Shown here: positions 35,342 to 43,971 of the stretch, one piece after another
How the letters are laid out: the number at the start of each line of letters is the position of its first letter
Numbering within the stretch: the first letter of the stretch is position 1
Source: an uncultured Prevotellaceae bacterium
GTDB lineage: Bacteria > Bacteroidota > Bacteroidia > Bacteroidales > Bacteroidaceae
Reading direction: 5' to 3'
DNA: 64,000 nt
Assembly: GCA_947165505.1 (NCBI GenBank)
Contig: CAMVAT010000001.1
Coordinates: 112,958-176,957 of the forward strand
The notes under the pieces: model-generated
Database searches by the model: none
Seen by the model: the letters and a program-made list of their open reading frames with translations, nothing else
What the model was told of the DNA's origin: nothing
Position numbers and translations under genes: made by a program

Positions 35342-36757
35342 TTACTCGAAAGCGCCCATGCGCAGCATCTCCACCTCTTTCTCGGTGAGGAAGCGCCAGT
35401 CGCCGCGGCGCAGGTTCTTCTTGGTGAGTCCTGCAAACTGCGAGCGGTCGAGCTTGACGACACGGTAGCCGAGGTGCTCGAAGATACGACGCACGATGCG
35501 GTTCTTGCCGCTGTGTATCTCGATGCCCACCTGGCTCTTGTCGGTATCCGAGGCATACTCGATGGCGTCGGCATGTATCTCTCCGTCGGAGAGTTCAATG
35601 CCATCCAGTATCTGCTGCATGTCGTGCGCCGTGACATTCTTGTCGAGGAACACGTGGTACACTTTTTTCTTCAAGAACTTAGGATGGGTGAGTTTGCTGG
35701 CCAGGTCGCCGTCGTTGGTGAGCAGAAGCACGCCGGTGGTATTACGGTCGAGGCGCCCTACGGGGTAGATGCGCTCGGGGCAGGCGTTCTTCACCAGATC
35801 CATCACCGTCTTGCGCTGCTGCGGGTCGTCGCTCGTAGTGACATAGTCCTTGGGTTTATTGAGCAGCACATACACTTTCTTCTCAAGTGATACGGGCTGG
35901 TCGTGGAAGCGCACCTCGTCGCTGCGCAGCACCTTGGTACCCAGTTCGGTCACCACATTGCCATTGACGGTGACCACGCCGGCTGCGATAAACTCATCAG
36001 CCTCGCGACGGCTGCATACGCCGGCATTGGCCAGGAATTTATTCAGTCGCACGGGTTCATTGGGGTCGATGTGCGCTTCGCTGTATTCGATGCGTTTCTT
36101 CAGACTGTATTTCGCGTTGGGGTCGTAGCCGGGTGTGTGCTGGCGATAGCCATAGCCGCCACGCTGCTGATAACCGCCGCCACGCTGCTGGTAACCGCCG
36201 CCGCGCTGCTGGTAACCGCCACGCTGCTGGTAACCACCGCCACGCTGTTGATAGCCGCCGCGCTGCTGGTAACCGCCGCGCTGCTGGTAACCGCCGCGCT
36301 GCTGGTAACCACCCTGGCGGGGCTGGTACCCCTCTTGCTGACGGGGCTGATAGCCTTCTTGCTGACGGGGCTGATAGCCGCCCTGCTGCTCTCCCTCCAC
36401 ATTCTCATATCTGGGACGGTAGCCACCCTGCTGGCGGGGTTGATAACCGCCTTGCCGCTGGTAGCCGCCCTGACGTTGCTGATAACCACCGCCACCATTG
36501 TAACGGGGGCGATACTGACGCGGCCCGTCTGTCTGCAGACTGGAGCCGAAGCCCTCGGGACGGAAGCCGCCCTCATCCTGACTGTTGCGGTCGGAAGAGT
36601 AGGCACGCTGCGCATGGATGCGCGGACGCTGCTGCCGCTGTCCACCACGTTGCTCTCTTGAATAGTTGCCAGATTCGTTCGCCGACTGATAGCCCTCACG
36701 GCCACTTTCGTTCTGTCCAGCCGACATTCCTTCGTTTTTCATCTCATTGTCTTCCAT
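35342..36757 (-). CDS. rluB: Pseudouridine synthase (RluB/RsuA type) with long QRGGYQ-rich N-terminal tail
   Basis: 471 aa. The C-terminal half is a complete RsuA-family enzyme: S4 domain at about 229-285 (VRLNKFLANAGVCSRREADE), then the catalytic domain with YVLLNKPKDYVTT and the aspartate in YPVGRLDRNTTGVLLLTNDG. It isomerises uridine in 23S (RluB-like) or 16S rRNA; which one is not certain. The first 225 residues are a disordered low-complexity region of about 20 QRGGYQ/PRQQGGY units, much longer than in most relatives. Located between purB and asnS. Confidence 0.9.
   Translation of the reverse strand: MEDNEMKNEGMSAGQNESGREGYQSANESGNYSREQRGGQRQQRPRIHAQRAYSSDRNSQDEGGFRPEGFGSSLQTDGPRQYRPRYNGGGGYQQRQGGYQRQGGYQPRQQGGYRPRYENVEGEQQGGYQPRQQEGYQPRQQEGYQPRQGGYQQRGGYQQRGGYQQRGGYQQRGGGYQQRGGYQQRGGGYQQRGGGYQQRGGYGYRQHTPGYDPNAKYSLKKRIEYSEAHIDPNEPVRLNKFLANAGVCSRREADEFIAAGVVTVNGNVVTELGTKVLRSDEVRFHDQPVSLEKKVYVLLNKPKDYVTTSDDPQQRKTVMDLVKNACPERIYPVGRLDRNTTGVLLLTNDGDLASKLTHPKFLKKKVYHVFLDKNVTAHDMQQILDGIELSDGEIHADAIEYASDTDKSQVGIEIHSGKNRIVRRIFEHLGYRVVKLDRSQFAGLTKKNLRRGDWRFLTEKEVEMLRMGAFE
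36140..36530. repeat. QRGGYQ-coding repeats in rluB
   Basis: Short 15-24 bp units such as CGCTGCTGGTAACCGCC are repeated in tandem across this part of the gene, the longest low-complexity coding stretch in the window. Confidence 0.85.
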
Positions 36758-36807
36758 AATGTAAATGTTTTTATCGCCTCACGGCATTCGTTATAATTCC
36801 TGTATCT

Positions 36808-38154
36808 TTATATTCCCGTATAGTTGCGAGGGGTGATAGCCATCAGTTCGGCTTTCACGTCCTCATTCACATCCAATCCCTGTATAAACGCATGGATGGT
36901 CTGCTCGGTCATCTTCTCATTGGTACGCGTAAGGGCTTTAAGCGCCTCGTAGGGATGGGGATAGGCCTCGCGTCGGAGTATGGTCTGAATGGCCTCGGCC
37001 ACCACCGCCCACGTATTGTCGAGGTCGGCATCGATGCGCTCGCGGTTGAGGATGAGTTTGCGGAGTCCCTTCAGTGTGCTTTGCAGTGCGATGACCGCAT
37101 GTCCGAGTGGCACGCCCACGTTGCGCAGTACCGTAGAGTCGGTGAGGTCGCGCTGCAATCTGCTCACCGGCAATTTCTGTGCCAAGAATTGCAGTACGGC
37201 ATTGGCTATGCCCATATTTCCCTCGCTGTTCTCAAAATCAATGGGGTTGACCTTATGCGGCATCGCCGACGAGCCCACTTCGCCCGCTTTGATCTTCTGC
37301 TTGAAATACTCCATAGAGATATACATCCAGAAGTCGCGGTCGAGGTCAATGACGATGGTATTGATACGGCGCACCGCGTCGAAGATGGCGCCGAGGTCGT
37401 CGTAATTGCTGATTTGAGTGGTGTATTGCTCGCGCTGCAAGCCCAGTTTCTCAGCCACAAAACGATTGGCGAAATCGCGCCAGTCGTACTGCGGGTAAGC
37501 TACGTGATGCGCATTGAAATTGCCCGTGGCACCGCCGAACTTGGCCTTGACGGGAATCTGGCGCAGGCTGTTGAGCTGTTCTTCGAGCCGATATACGAAG
37601 ACCATCACCTCTTTTCCCAAACGTGTGGGCGAGGCAGGCTGTCCGTGGGTCTTGGCCAACATCGACACATCGGCCCACTCCTCCGCGTATTGACGCAACT
37701 GGCCGACCAGTTCCTCGACCATCGGACAGAACACCTGTTGCAACGCCTCTTTCACCGACAGCGGCACCGAGGTGTTGTTGATGTCCTGCGAGGTGAGCCC
37801 GAAGTGCACAAACTCCTTGTACGCCTCGAATCCTCCGATGGCGTCGAGTTTCTCTTTAATGAAGTACTCCACGGCCTTCACATCGTGATTGGTGGTGCGC
37901 TCTATCTCTTTGACGCGTGCGGCATCATCCTCTGTAAACTGCTCATAGACAGCTCTCAACTGCGGTTTGAGCTGCGCATCGAACCCTGCGAGCTGCGGCA
38001 ATGGCAATTCGCATAGAGCAATGAAATACTCTATCTCAACACGCACACGATACCTGATGAGTGCAAACTCAGAAAAAAAATCTGCTAAACGTTCTGTTTT
38101 ACCCCGATAGCGGCCATCCACAGGCGAAATGGCTGTCAACATGTCAAGACCCAT
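36808..38154 (-). CDS. purB: Adenylosuccinate lyase
   Basis: 448 aa from ATG 38154 (MGLDMLTAISPVDGRYRGKT); the ORF's longer N-terminus runs through a tRNA gene and is rejected. It cleaves SAICAR and adenylosuccinate, releasing fumarate, in purine synthesis. The fumarase/lyase signature GSSAMPHKVNPIDFENSEGN is intact, and the HTGQPASPTRLGKEVM-like segment (KTHGQPASPTRLGKEVMVF) marks the bacterial PurB subgroup. First gene of the purB-rluB-asnS operon. Confidence 0.97.
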   Translation of the reverse strand: MGLDMLTAISPVDGRYRGKTERLADFFSEFALIRYRVRVEIEYFIALCELPLPQLAGFDAQLKPQLRAVYEQFTEDDAARVKEIERTTNHDVKAVEYFIKEKLDAIGGFEAYKEFVHFGLTSQDINNTSVPLSVKEALQQVFCPMVEELVGQLRQYAEEWADVSMLAKTHGQPASPTRLGKEVMVFVYRLEEQLNSLRQIPVKAKFGGATGNFNAHHVAYPQYDWRDFANRFVAEKLGLQREQYTTQISNYDDLGAIFDAVRRINTIVIDLDRDFWMYISMEYFKQKIKAGEVGSSAMPHKVNPIDFENSEGNMGIANAVLQFLAQKLPVSRLQRDLTDSTVLRNVGVPLGHAVIALQSTLKGLRKLILNRERIDADLDNTWAVVAEAIQTILRREAYPHPYEALKALTRTNEKMTEQTIHAFIQGLDVNEDVKAELMAITPRNYTGI

Positions 38155-38243
38155 AGGAAATTGATAATTTAGGTAGTACCTACTGAAATAAAGATGAAAT
38201 ATGTCTGAAAAATCAAGACAATAGAGCTGTATCACTACACTCG

Positions 38244-38318
38244 TGGGCGTTGACGGATTCGAACCGCCGACCCTCTGCTTGTAAGGCAGATGCTCTAAAC
38301 CAACTGAGCTAAACGCCC
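38244..38318 (-). tRNA. tRNA-Val (TAC), copy 1
   Basis: 75-nt cloverleaf on the minus strand: acceptor GGGCGTT/AACGCCC with A discriminator, D-loop TTAGCTCAGTTGGTTTAGAG, anticodon loop CCTTACAAG (TAC), T-loop GGTTCGAATCC. No CCA encoded. Identical to the second copy 730 bp away. Confidence 0.97.
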
Positions 38319-38389
38319 CTCTCATAAAAAGCTGTGCAAAGGTAACAGCTTTTTTTGAGATAGCCAAACATTCTTGGTATTTTTTTCAC

Positions 38390-38812
38390 TTACAGGCCCA
38401 TCTGCTCCTTATCGAGCTTGCCCACTTGCATGTCTTCGAGGATACGTGCGCACTCTTCGAGGTCGGACGGACGCACGATGATGTTGGCATGGTCACCGAA
38501 ATTGAAGGAATACATATACTCGATAAACACGCCTTGGTCGGAGAGTCCGCGCAATATTTTCGCCAGCGAACCGGGCACGTTGGGACATGTGAAGCCCACC
38601 ACGTCGGTCACCTTGACAGCGAAATGCTCGCGTTTGAGCACCTGATAGGCGTGGTCGGGGTCACTTACGATGCAGCGCAGGATGCCGAAGTCGGAATTAT
38701 CGGCGATGCTCATGGCTGAGAGGTTGATATTCTCGGCGGCCAGCACTTCGGTCACCTCGGTGAGTCGTCCGGACTTATTCTCCAGGAAGACGGACAATTG
38801 TTTTGCAAACAT
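38390..38812 (-). CDS. Tandem ACT-domain protein
   Basis: 140 aa from ATG 38812 (MFAKQLSVFLENKSGRLTEV); the longer ORF start is upstream noise. Two ACT domains in a row (1-68 and 69-140: VVGFTCPNVPGSLAKILRGL) with no catalytic part, the form of small amino-acid-sensing proteins. Possible roles are allosteric sensing of a branched-chain or other amino acid; the partner is unknown. It lies alone between the two identical tRNA-Val genes. Confidence 0.9.
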   Translation of the reverse strand: MFAKQLSVFLENKSGRLTEVTEVLAAENINLSAMSIADNSDFGILRCIVSDPDHAYQVLKREHFAVKVTDVVGFTCPNVPGSLAKILRGLSDQGVFIEYMYSFNFGDHANIIVRPSDLEECARILEDMQVGKLDKEQMGL

Positions 38813-38975
38813 AATGTTAAAAATGATGGTTATACATGATATTGCAGGCGCGACCGAAGCCAGTAGCCTATTTTTGTGCAAACTTACACAAAAAAAATGA
38901 CATAGGCATCAAATCGAAAGAAAAAAAACAAAAAAACTCCACCATTCCCGAAAGAACGGCGGAGAATCACCCCAG

Positions 38976-39050
38976 TGGGCGTTGACGGATTCGAACCGCC
39001 GACCCTCTGCTTGTAAGGCAGATGCTCTAAACCAACTGAGCTAAACGCCC
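38976..39050 (-). tRNA. tRNA-Val (TAC), copy 2
   Basis: Same 75-nt cloverleaf and anticodon as copy 1, with no visible base difference. It follows the ompA terminator. Confidence 0.97.
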
Positions 39051-39052
39051 TG

Positions 39053-39082
39053 AAAAAAGCTTCCCGCCCGAAAGCGGGAAGC
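39053..39082 (-). terminator. Terminator of ompA
   Basis: GCTTCCCGC (39059-39067) and GCGGGAAGC (39074-39082) form a perfect 9-bp stem followed by a six-U run on the minus strand. Confidence 0.9.
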
Positions 39083-39103
39083 ATGTTTCTTAGCAGTGTC
39101 AGA

Positions 39104-40294
39104 TTACTCGGTGATCTGCACAGTAGCGCGACGGTTGAACTCGATGGGCGACAGAGTGTCAACACCACCCTGACCAACGGTCTGGATCTTCGAGCGGCTC
39201 ACGCCCATGTCTTCCAGCTCACCGGCGACGGTCTCAGCACGCTGCTCAGACAGCCACTGGTTGTGCTCTGCATTACCGGTAGCGCTATCAGCATAACCTG
39301 TCACGAGCACACCAGTCTTGTTGTCAACAGCATACTTAGCAAGAGCGCGAACGTTCACGAGGTCTTTCTGAGAAGCGATCTCGGTACGGTTGCAGTTGAA
39401 GAACACAGAAACGGGAGTGTTCACGAACTCCTTCATGCCCGGGTTGGTGGGGCACTTGTGGTTCTTGATGAGGTTGTTCAGGCGGGCGATCTCAGCGTTA
39501 GCATCGTTGAGCTGTGAGTTGAGAGCGTCGATCTGAGCCTGATACATAGCCTTGATAGCGTCCACATCGGGAACAGCGTCCCAAGAAGCGCGACCGAGGT
39601 TGTAGGTGATACCGACCTCAGCATAGAGAGTCATGTCGTGAGCTTTCCAGCCTCTCTTGTAAGGATTTCTTGCCACATCGTCAATACCATCTTTGTCGGC
39701 CTCGTTGTACTTCCAACCGAGCTCGAGGTTGATGGCGAACTTCTTGGTGATGTTGAACTCGTTGAGCAAACCGGCGGTCACACCGATAGAGCTGCGGTTG
39801 TCACTCCAGTTGCGGGTGAAATCAGCACCAGCGAAGGGGATGAAGTTCCACACACGGTTGGGGTTGTAGCCGCACAGCATGTTGCTCAGGTTGAACATCA
39901 CGGCAGGATCAATCGAGAAGAATTTGTAGTGGTGAGAGTGCTCTTTGTCCTGAGAAGTGCGAGCATAGTGGTCGGGATACATTGCCTGACCCCAGAGGCC
40001 CATACCTTTCACGCGGACACCGATACCCGGTGTGAACCACTTACCGATAGCGACGGAGAAACCACCGTGCGAACGCTCACCGGCTGTGGGGAAGCCGTCG
40101 AACATATCGGTATTGTCAATTCCTTGCTCATGCTCCTGCGAGCCGATGAACCAGTTCCAATTGGCGCCAACCTGGATGAACCAGTTGCTCCAGAAGGAAT
40201 TCGTAGCGACGCTGTATTTATTCACAACGTCATTCTGTGCCATAGAGGCGACAGAAACGCCGGCAAAAGCCAGCACCATGAATAATTTTTTCAT
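39104..40294 (-). CDS. OmpA-family outer-membrane protein
   Basis: 396 aa. Signal peptide (MKKLFMVLAFAGVSVASMAQ), an N-terminal beta-barrel of about 230 residues, a short coiled-coil linker (QAQIDALNSQLNDANAEIAR) and a C-terminal OmpA/peptidoglycan-binding domain (about 280-396) with the diaminopimelate-binding motif region TGYADSATGNAEHNQWLSEQ and RRATVQI. It anchors the outer membrane to murein and is likely one of the most abundant proteins. Consensus promoter and terminator flank it, so it is monocistronic. Confidence 0.95.
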   Translation of the reverse strand: MKKLFMVLAFAGVSVASMAQNDVVNKYSVATNSFWSNWFIQVGANWNWFIGSQEHEQGIDNTDMFDGFPTAGERSHGGFSVAIGKWFTPGIGVRVKGMGLWGQAMYPDHYARTSQDKEHSHHYKFFSIDPAVMFNLSNMLCGYNPNRVWNFIPFAGADFTRNWSDNRSSIGVTAGLLNEFNITKKFAINLELGWKYNEADKDGIDDVARNPYKRGWKAHDMTLYAEVGITYNLGRASWDAVPDVDAIKAMYQAQIDALNSQLNDANAEIARLNNLIKNHKCPTNPGMKEFVNTPVSVFFNCNRTEIASQKDLVNVRALAKYAVDNKTGVLVTGYADSATGNAEHNQWLSEQRAETVAGELEDMGVSRSKIQTVGQGGVDTLSPIEFNRRATVQITE

Positions 40295-40360
40295 AACCTT
40301 TATTAATTAAACAATCAAAAAAATATATCTTTTTAAGAAGCTTCAATGCGAATTCGTGGG

Positions 40361-40392
40361 CAAAGATAATCATATTTTTTAAAACTTATCAA
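40361..40392 (-). promoter_or_regulatory. Promoter of the OmpA gene
   Basis: Minus-strand TTG (40390-40392), 21-nt spacer, TATCTTTG (40361-40368), then CCC. About 65 nt of leader. Confidence 0.75.
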
Positions 40393-40467
40393 TTTTTCTT
40401 CATATTTTTTCATTTTTTGGTTAAAAAAAATGCACAAAATAGGAAAAACGAGCAAAAAACGCTGCTT

Positions 40468-42279
40468 TTACGCCAACATTTGTTCGATTTCTTTCTGTTG
40501 TAAGATTCTTTGAATAGGGTGGCCGTCGGGGGTGCGGTTGACATCACGGCAGCCGAAAAGGCGGTTGACCACCATGTCCATCTCGTCGTTGGTGAGCACC
40601 TGCCCGTATGGGATGGCGGCGGCGCGTGCCATGGTCAGTGCCAGACGCTCGCTCTGTGCCTGCGACGCCTCATGCGTCTCCTCCAAGGCCTGCTGCACGA
40701 AGTCGCGAAGGAGCCGTTCGCCCCCCACCCCGTCCATCTCGGTGGGGATGCCGTTGACGGCGAAACTGCCACCGCCCAGGTCAGACACATCGAAGCCCAT
40801 GGTCTCGAGCGTGGGAAGTAGCGCACGGAGCGCCACGGCCTCGGCGGGAGCGAGCGTGAGCATTTCGGGGAAGAGCAACCGCTGCGCTGCCCATGTGTGT
40901 GAGGCAGTCTTGTTGAGAAAATCCTCGTAGAGGATGCGCACATGCGCGCGGTACTGGTCGATAATCATCAGCCCCGACTTCACCGCCGTCATGATATACC
41001 GTCCCTTATACTGATAGTGTGCGGGCGACTTCTCGGCCAACACATCGGCAGGTGTGTCGGACGTGTCGAAGAGGTCAGGTTCCTGCGACGGCTGCGTTAC
41101 GGTCTGCGACATCTCGGGGAAGAGTGTCTCCCACTGTTCGTCCACACGCTTGCGCGGTGACTGCCCGCCTCCCTTGAAGGGGTTGTATTGCGGATTGTAA
41201 TTCACTTTCGGCGCCTGCGCCGTGGCTGTGGGGTCAAACACCGGAATATCGGGCTTGCCCTCGGTATCGAAGTCGATGGTAGGCACCAAGTCGAACTTCC
41301 CGATAGCATCCTTGACAGCGGCAGAGAGCACCTGCCAGATGGCCTGTTCATTCTCGAACTTAATCTCCGTCTTGGTGGGGTGTATATTGACATCTATGTC
41401 GCCAGGCTCCACGTCGAAATAGATGAAATAGGGCACCTGTTCGCCCTGAGGCACCACCCGTTCGTAGGCGTTTTGCACGGCACGGTGGAAATAGGGGTGC
41501 TTCATGTACCGGCCGTTGACGAAGAAATACTGTTGTGCCCCTTTTTTGCGTGCCGCCTCAGGTTTGCCCACAAACCCGTAGATGCGGCACATGACGGTCT
41601 CCACCCCTACTGGTATGAGGTCTTGATTGAGTCGTTTGCCAAACACGTCAATGATGCGCTGCCTGAGCCCCGTCTGATGCAGGTTCAGCAATTCCGCCCC
41701 ATTGCTGACGAGTTTGAAAGCCACCTGCGGGTTGACCAGGGCGATACGCTCGAATGCGATGAGGATATTATTGAGTTCGGTAGTGTTCGACTTGAGGAAT
41801 TTTCTCCTTGCCGGCACATTATAAAAGAGGTTCTCGACCAAGAAGTTAGCCCCTTCTGGGCAAGCCACCGTCTCTTGTCCGCGGAATTTTGAGCCTGCGA
41901 TATTGACCATCGTGCCCACATCATCGCCCCGTCGCCGTGTCTTGAGCGTCACCTGCGCCACAGCCGCCACCGACGGCAGTGCCTCGCCCCGAAATCCCAT
42001 GGTGGTCAGGGCGAAAAGGTCGTCGGCCTTACGTATCTTCGATGTGGCATGCCGTTCGAAGGCCAATCGCGCGTCAGTGTCCGACATCCCCACGCCATCG
42101 TCGATGACCTGTATGGAGGTGCGCCCGGCATCCACCACGATGACGGTGATGTGCCGTGCCTCAGCATCCACGGCATTCTCGACCAGCTCCTTGATGACGG
42201 AAGCGGGCCGTTGTATCACCTCGCCAGCCGCTATCTGGTTGGCTACGGAGTCGGGTAATAGCTGTATGATGTCTGACAT
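40468..42279 (-). CDS. mutL: DNA mismatch repair protein MutL
   Basis: 603 aa from ATG 42279 (MSDIIQLLPDSVANQIAAGE). GHKL ATPase N-terminus: ELVENAVDAE, IDDGVGM, TMGFRGEAL. The C-terminal half is present, but the endonuclease motif normally DQHAxxE reads DQYRAHVRILYE, and the later CPHGRP-type site reads CRDVNRTPDGHP. The nicking activity of MutL from non-E. coli bacteria may therefore be absent or altered; this is inference from motifs only. It follows the OstA-like gene after 63 nt. Confidence 0.96.
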   Translation of the reverse strand: MSDIIQLLPDSVANQIAAGEVIQRPASVIKELVENAVDAEARHITVIVVDAGRTSIQVIDDGVGMSDTDARLAFERHATSKIRKADDLFALTTMGFRGEALPSVAAVAQVTLKTRRRGDDVGTMVNIAGSKFRGQETVACPEGANFLVENLFYNVPARRKFLKSNTTELNNILIAFERIALVNPQVAFKLVSNGAELLNLHQTGLRQRIIDVFGKRLNQDLIPVGVETVMCRIYGFVGKPEAARKKGAQQYFFVNGRYMKHPYFHRAVQNAYERVVPQGEQVPYFIYFDVEPGDIDVNIHPTKTEIKFENEQAIWQVLSAAVKDAIGKFDLVPTIDFDTEGKPDIPVFDPTATAQAPKVNYNPQYNPFKGGGQSPRKRVDEQWETLFPEMSQTVTQPSQEPDLFDTSDTPADVLAEKSPAHYQYKGRYIMTAVKSGLMIIDQYRAHVRILYEDFLNKTASHTWAAQRLLFPEMLTLAPAEAVALRALLPTLETMGFDVSDLGGGSFAVNGIPTEMDGVGGERLLRDFVQQALEETHEASQAQSERLALTMARAAAIPYGQVLTNDEMDMVVNRLFGCRDVNRTPDGHPIQRILQQKEIEQMLA

Positions 42280-42342
42280 AGTTGTTGAGTTGACGAGTTG
42301 TTTCTTAGTTGACAAGACGATGATGAAATTCGGTTTCTATCT

Positions 42343-43971
42343 TCACTTAGCGGCTTTAGCTCCTTTTGAGCTGTTTTTGCCACGCCATACGAAGATGTCG
42401 TCCTTGCTGACAGGGCGGATGTCGTCGTACCAGGCGAACTGCGGCAGGTGTTGCTGTCCGGGTGGTATCTGCGTCATCGGATATAGGGTGCCCTCGGCCT
42501 TCGCCATCCATATCTTTTCCAGTTTCCTCTCTGGCGAGATATACATGCGCATGGTGTCCGTCTCGGTATAGTTGAGTCCGATGAGTGTGCTGTCGCTGTC
42601 GTCCATGGGGTAATACACCACCATCACGTTGCCCTCAGCCTCGTTGCGCCGCAGGTGTCCCCCGTCGTCGAAGAAAGAGTGCATGATTTTAGATGCCACC
42701 TGATTATAGTGTTTGCTGTCGCTCATCAGTTCTACAGACAGGGCGTTGCCCATGACATGCGCCTCGCGCACCGTCGAGTCGTTCATATACACCAGTATCT
42801 GGTTGCCCAGCAGTTGCCGTCCGCCGTTCCACATGATAGGATCGACATACATGGTGAGCGACGAGTCGCGCGAGCAGATGACCATCGAGTCGCATACCGC
42901 CTGCACATCGCGCCTATACGCGCGAACCTTATTATAACAATACACCTCGCGATAGACAGAGTCGGTGTCGATATGAAATGTTTTCACCCGCATCGTGTCG
43001 GCATGCAGATAGAGCGTGTCTTTCTGCGAATAGTCGATGAACATGGCATTTTGTGTGGCCACGCCCGCCCCCGTCTTTTCATCGTACGTGAAGAAATCGG
43101 CGTGCAGCTCGTTTTTATTCCGTTTATCCACGTACACCACATTGCCATAGCCGCGGCTGATCTTCGTGGCGCTGTCGTAGTAGAGGCTGTCGCCCACCAC
43201 CGACCGCGCCGCATTCTCTATCCGTGAGCGGTCGAACATCTCGGTGCGGTCGCCATCCATGAAGTAATAGCCGTTGGACGAGATGATCTGATATCCGTCT
43301 TTATTGGAGTAGATGGTCGAGGGACTCACTACCTGCGCCCGTCCGAGCCGGTCGTCGTAATAGAGCGTATCGGTGCGTATCTCGTAATCAGGACTTTTGA
43401 GCGTGACGTTGAAATAGGCTGAAGCCTCACGTGTGTCGAGGTTATACCTGCCCCAGTCGCTCACCAGATCGACATTTTTCTTCGAGTCGTGATAGTGTCC
43501 TCCCTCGGCATAGAACACGTAATTGAACTTACGGTCGTAGTTGAGGCTGTCGGTTTTGAGCACCGATGTCTTGCGATGAGTCACCACCACGTTTTTCCGG
43601 GCGAAGACCATCTCCCGTTCGGGGCGTCCGTCATACCAAGCATAGTCGGAGGTGAGTGTGAGCGTGTCGCTTTGGTTCATGCGCACATGCCCGAACGCCT
43701 CGAAGGTATTGTCGCGCTCATTGAAATAAGCGCTGTCGCACCTCAGCGTGGTGCCCGCGTGTCTGAAAGCGACATTGCCCTTGACTATCTGTATATTAGG
43801 TTTCTTATACTGGTCGTACATCAATTGGTCGGCATGGTCAAGATACACCTTTTGGTCGTTGGCCTGTCTGCGTTGTGCCGTGGCCGACAGGCAGACGACA
43901 AAGAGGCATAGAATCAGGAAAAGGATTCTATGCCCAAGATGTTGTCGATATGTCAAGCACGCCGTAGTCAT
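42343..43971 (-). CDS. OstA/LptA-like periplasmic or outer-membrane protein
   Basis: 542 aa. The start at 43971 (MTTACLTYRQ) is chosen because its ATG overlaps the SurA-like stop by 4 bases. An N-terminal helix (ILFLILCLFVVCLSATA) acts as signal, then repeated beta-jellyroll strands (KGNVAFRHAGTTLRCDSAYF, GHVRMNQSDTLTLTSDYAWY) of the OstA/LptA superfamily. These are bridge or assembly proteins of LPS transport. In this phylum such a long OstA-like protein is commonly encoded with the two parvulins, so it probably works in outer-membrane assembly; exact role unproven. Confidence 0.85.
   Translation of the reverse strand: MTTACLTYRQHLGHRILFLILCLFVVCLSATAQRRQANDQKVYLDHADQLMYDQYKKPNIQIVKGNVAFRHAGTTLRCDSAYFNERDNTFEAFGHVRMNQSDTLTLTSDYAWYDGRPEREMVFARKNVVVTHRKTSVLKTDSLNYDRKFNYVFYAEGGHYHDSKKNVDLVSDWGRYNLDTREASAYFNVTLKSPDYEIRTDTLYYDDRLGRAQVVSPSTIYSNKDGYQIISSNGYYFMDGDRTEMFDRSRIENAARSVVGDSLYYDSATKISRGYGNVVYVDKRNKNELHADFFTYDEKTGAGVATQNAMFIDYSQKDTLYLHADTMRVKTFHIDTDSVYREVYCYNKVRAYRRDVQAVCDSMVICSRDSSLTMYVDPIMWNGGRQLLGNQILVYMNDSTVREAHVMGNALSVELMSDSKHYNQVASKIMHSFFDDGGHLRRNEAEGNVMVVYYPMDDSDSTLIGLNYTETDTMRMYISPERKLEKIWMAKAEGTLYPMTQIPPGQQHLPQFAWYDDIRPVSKDDIFVWRGKNSSKGAKAAK

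Noticed and set aside
38155-38367. N-terminal extension of purB
   Set aside because: Translates a tRNA-Val gene; the conserved PurB start is downstream.
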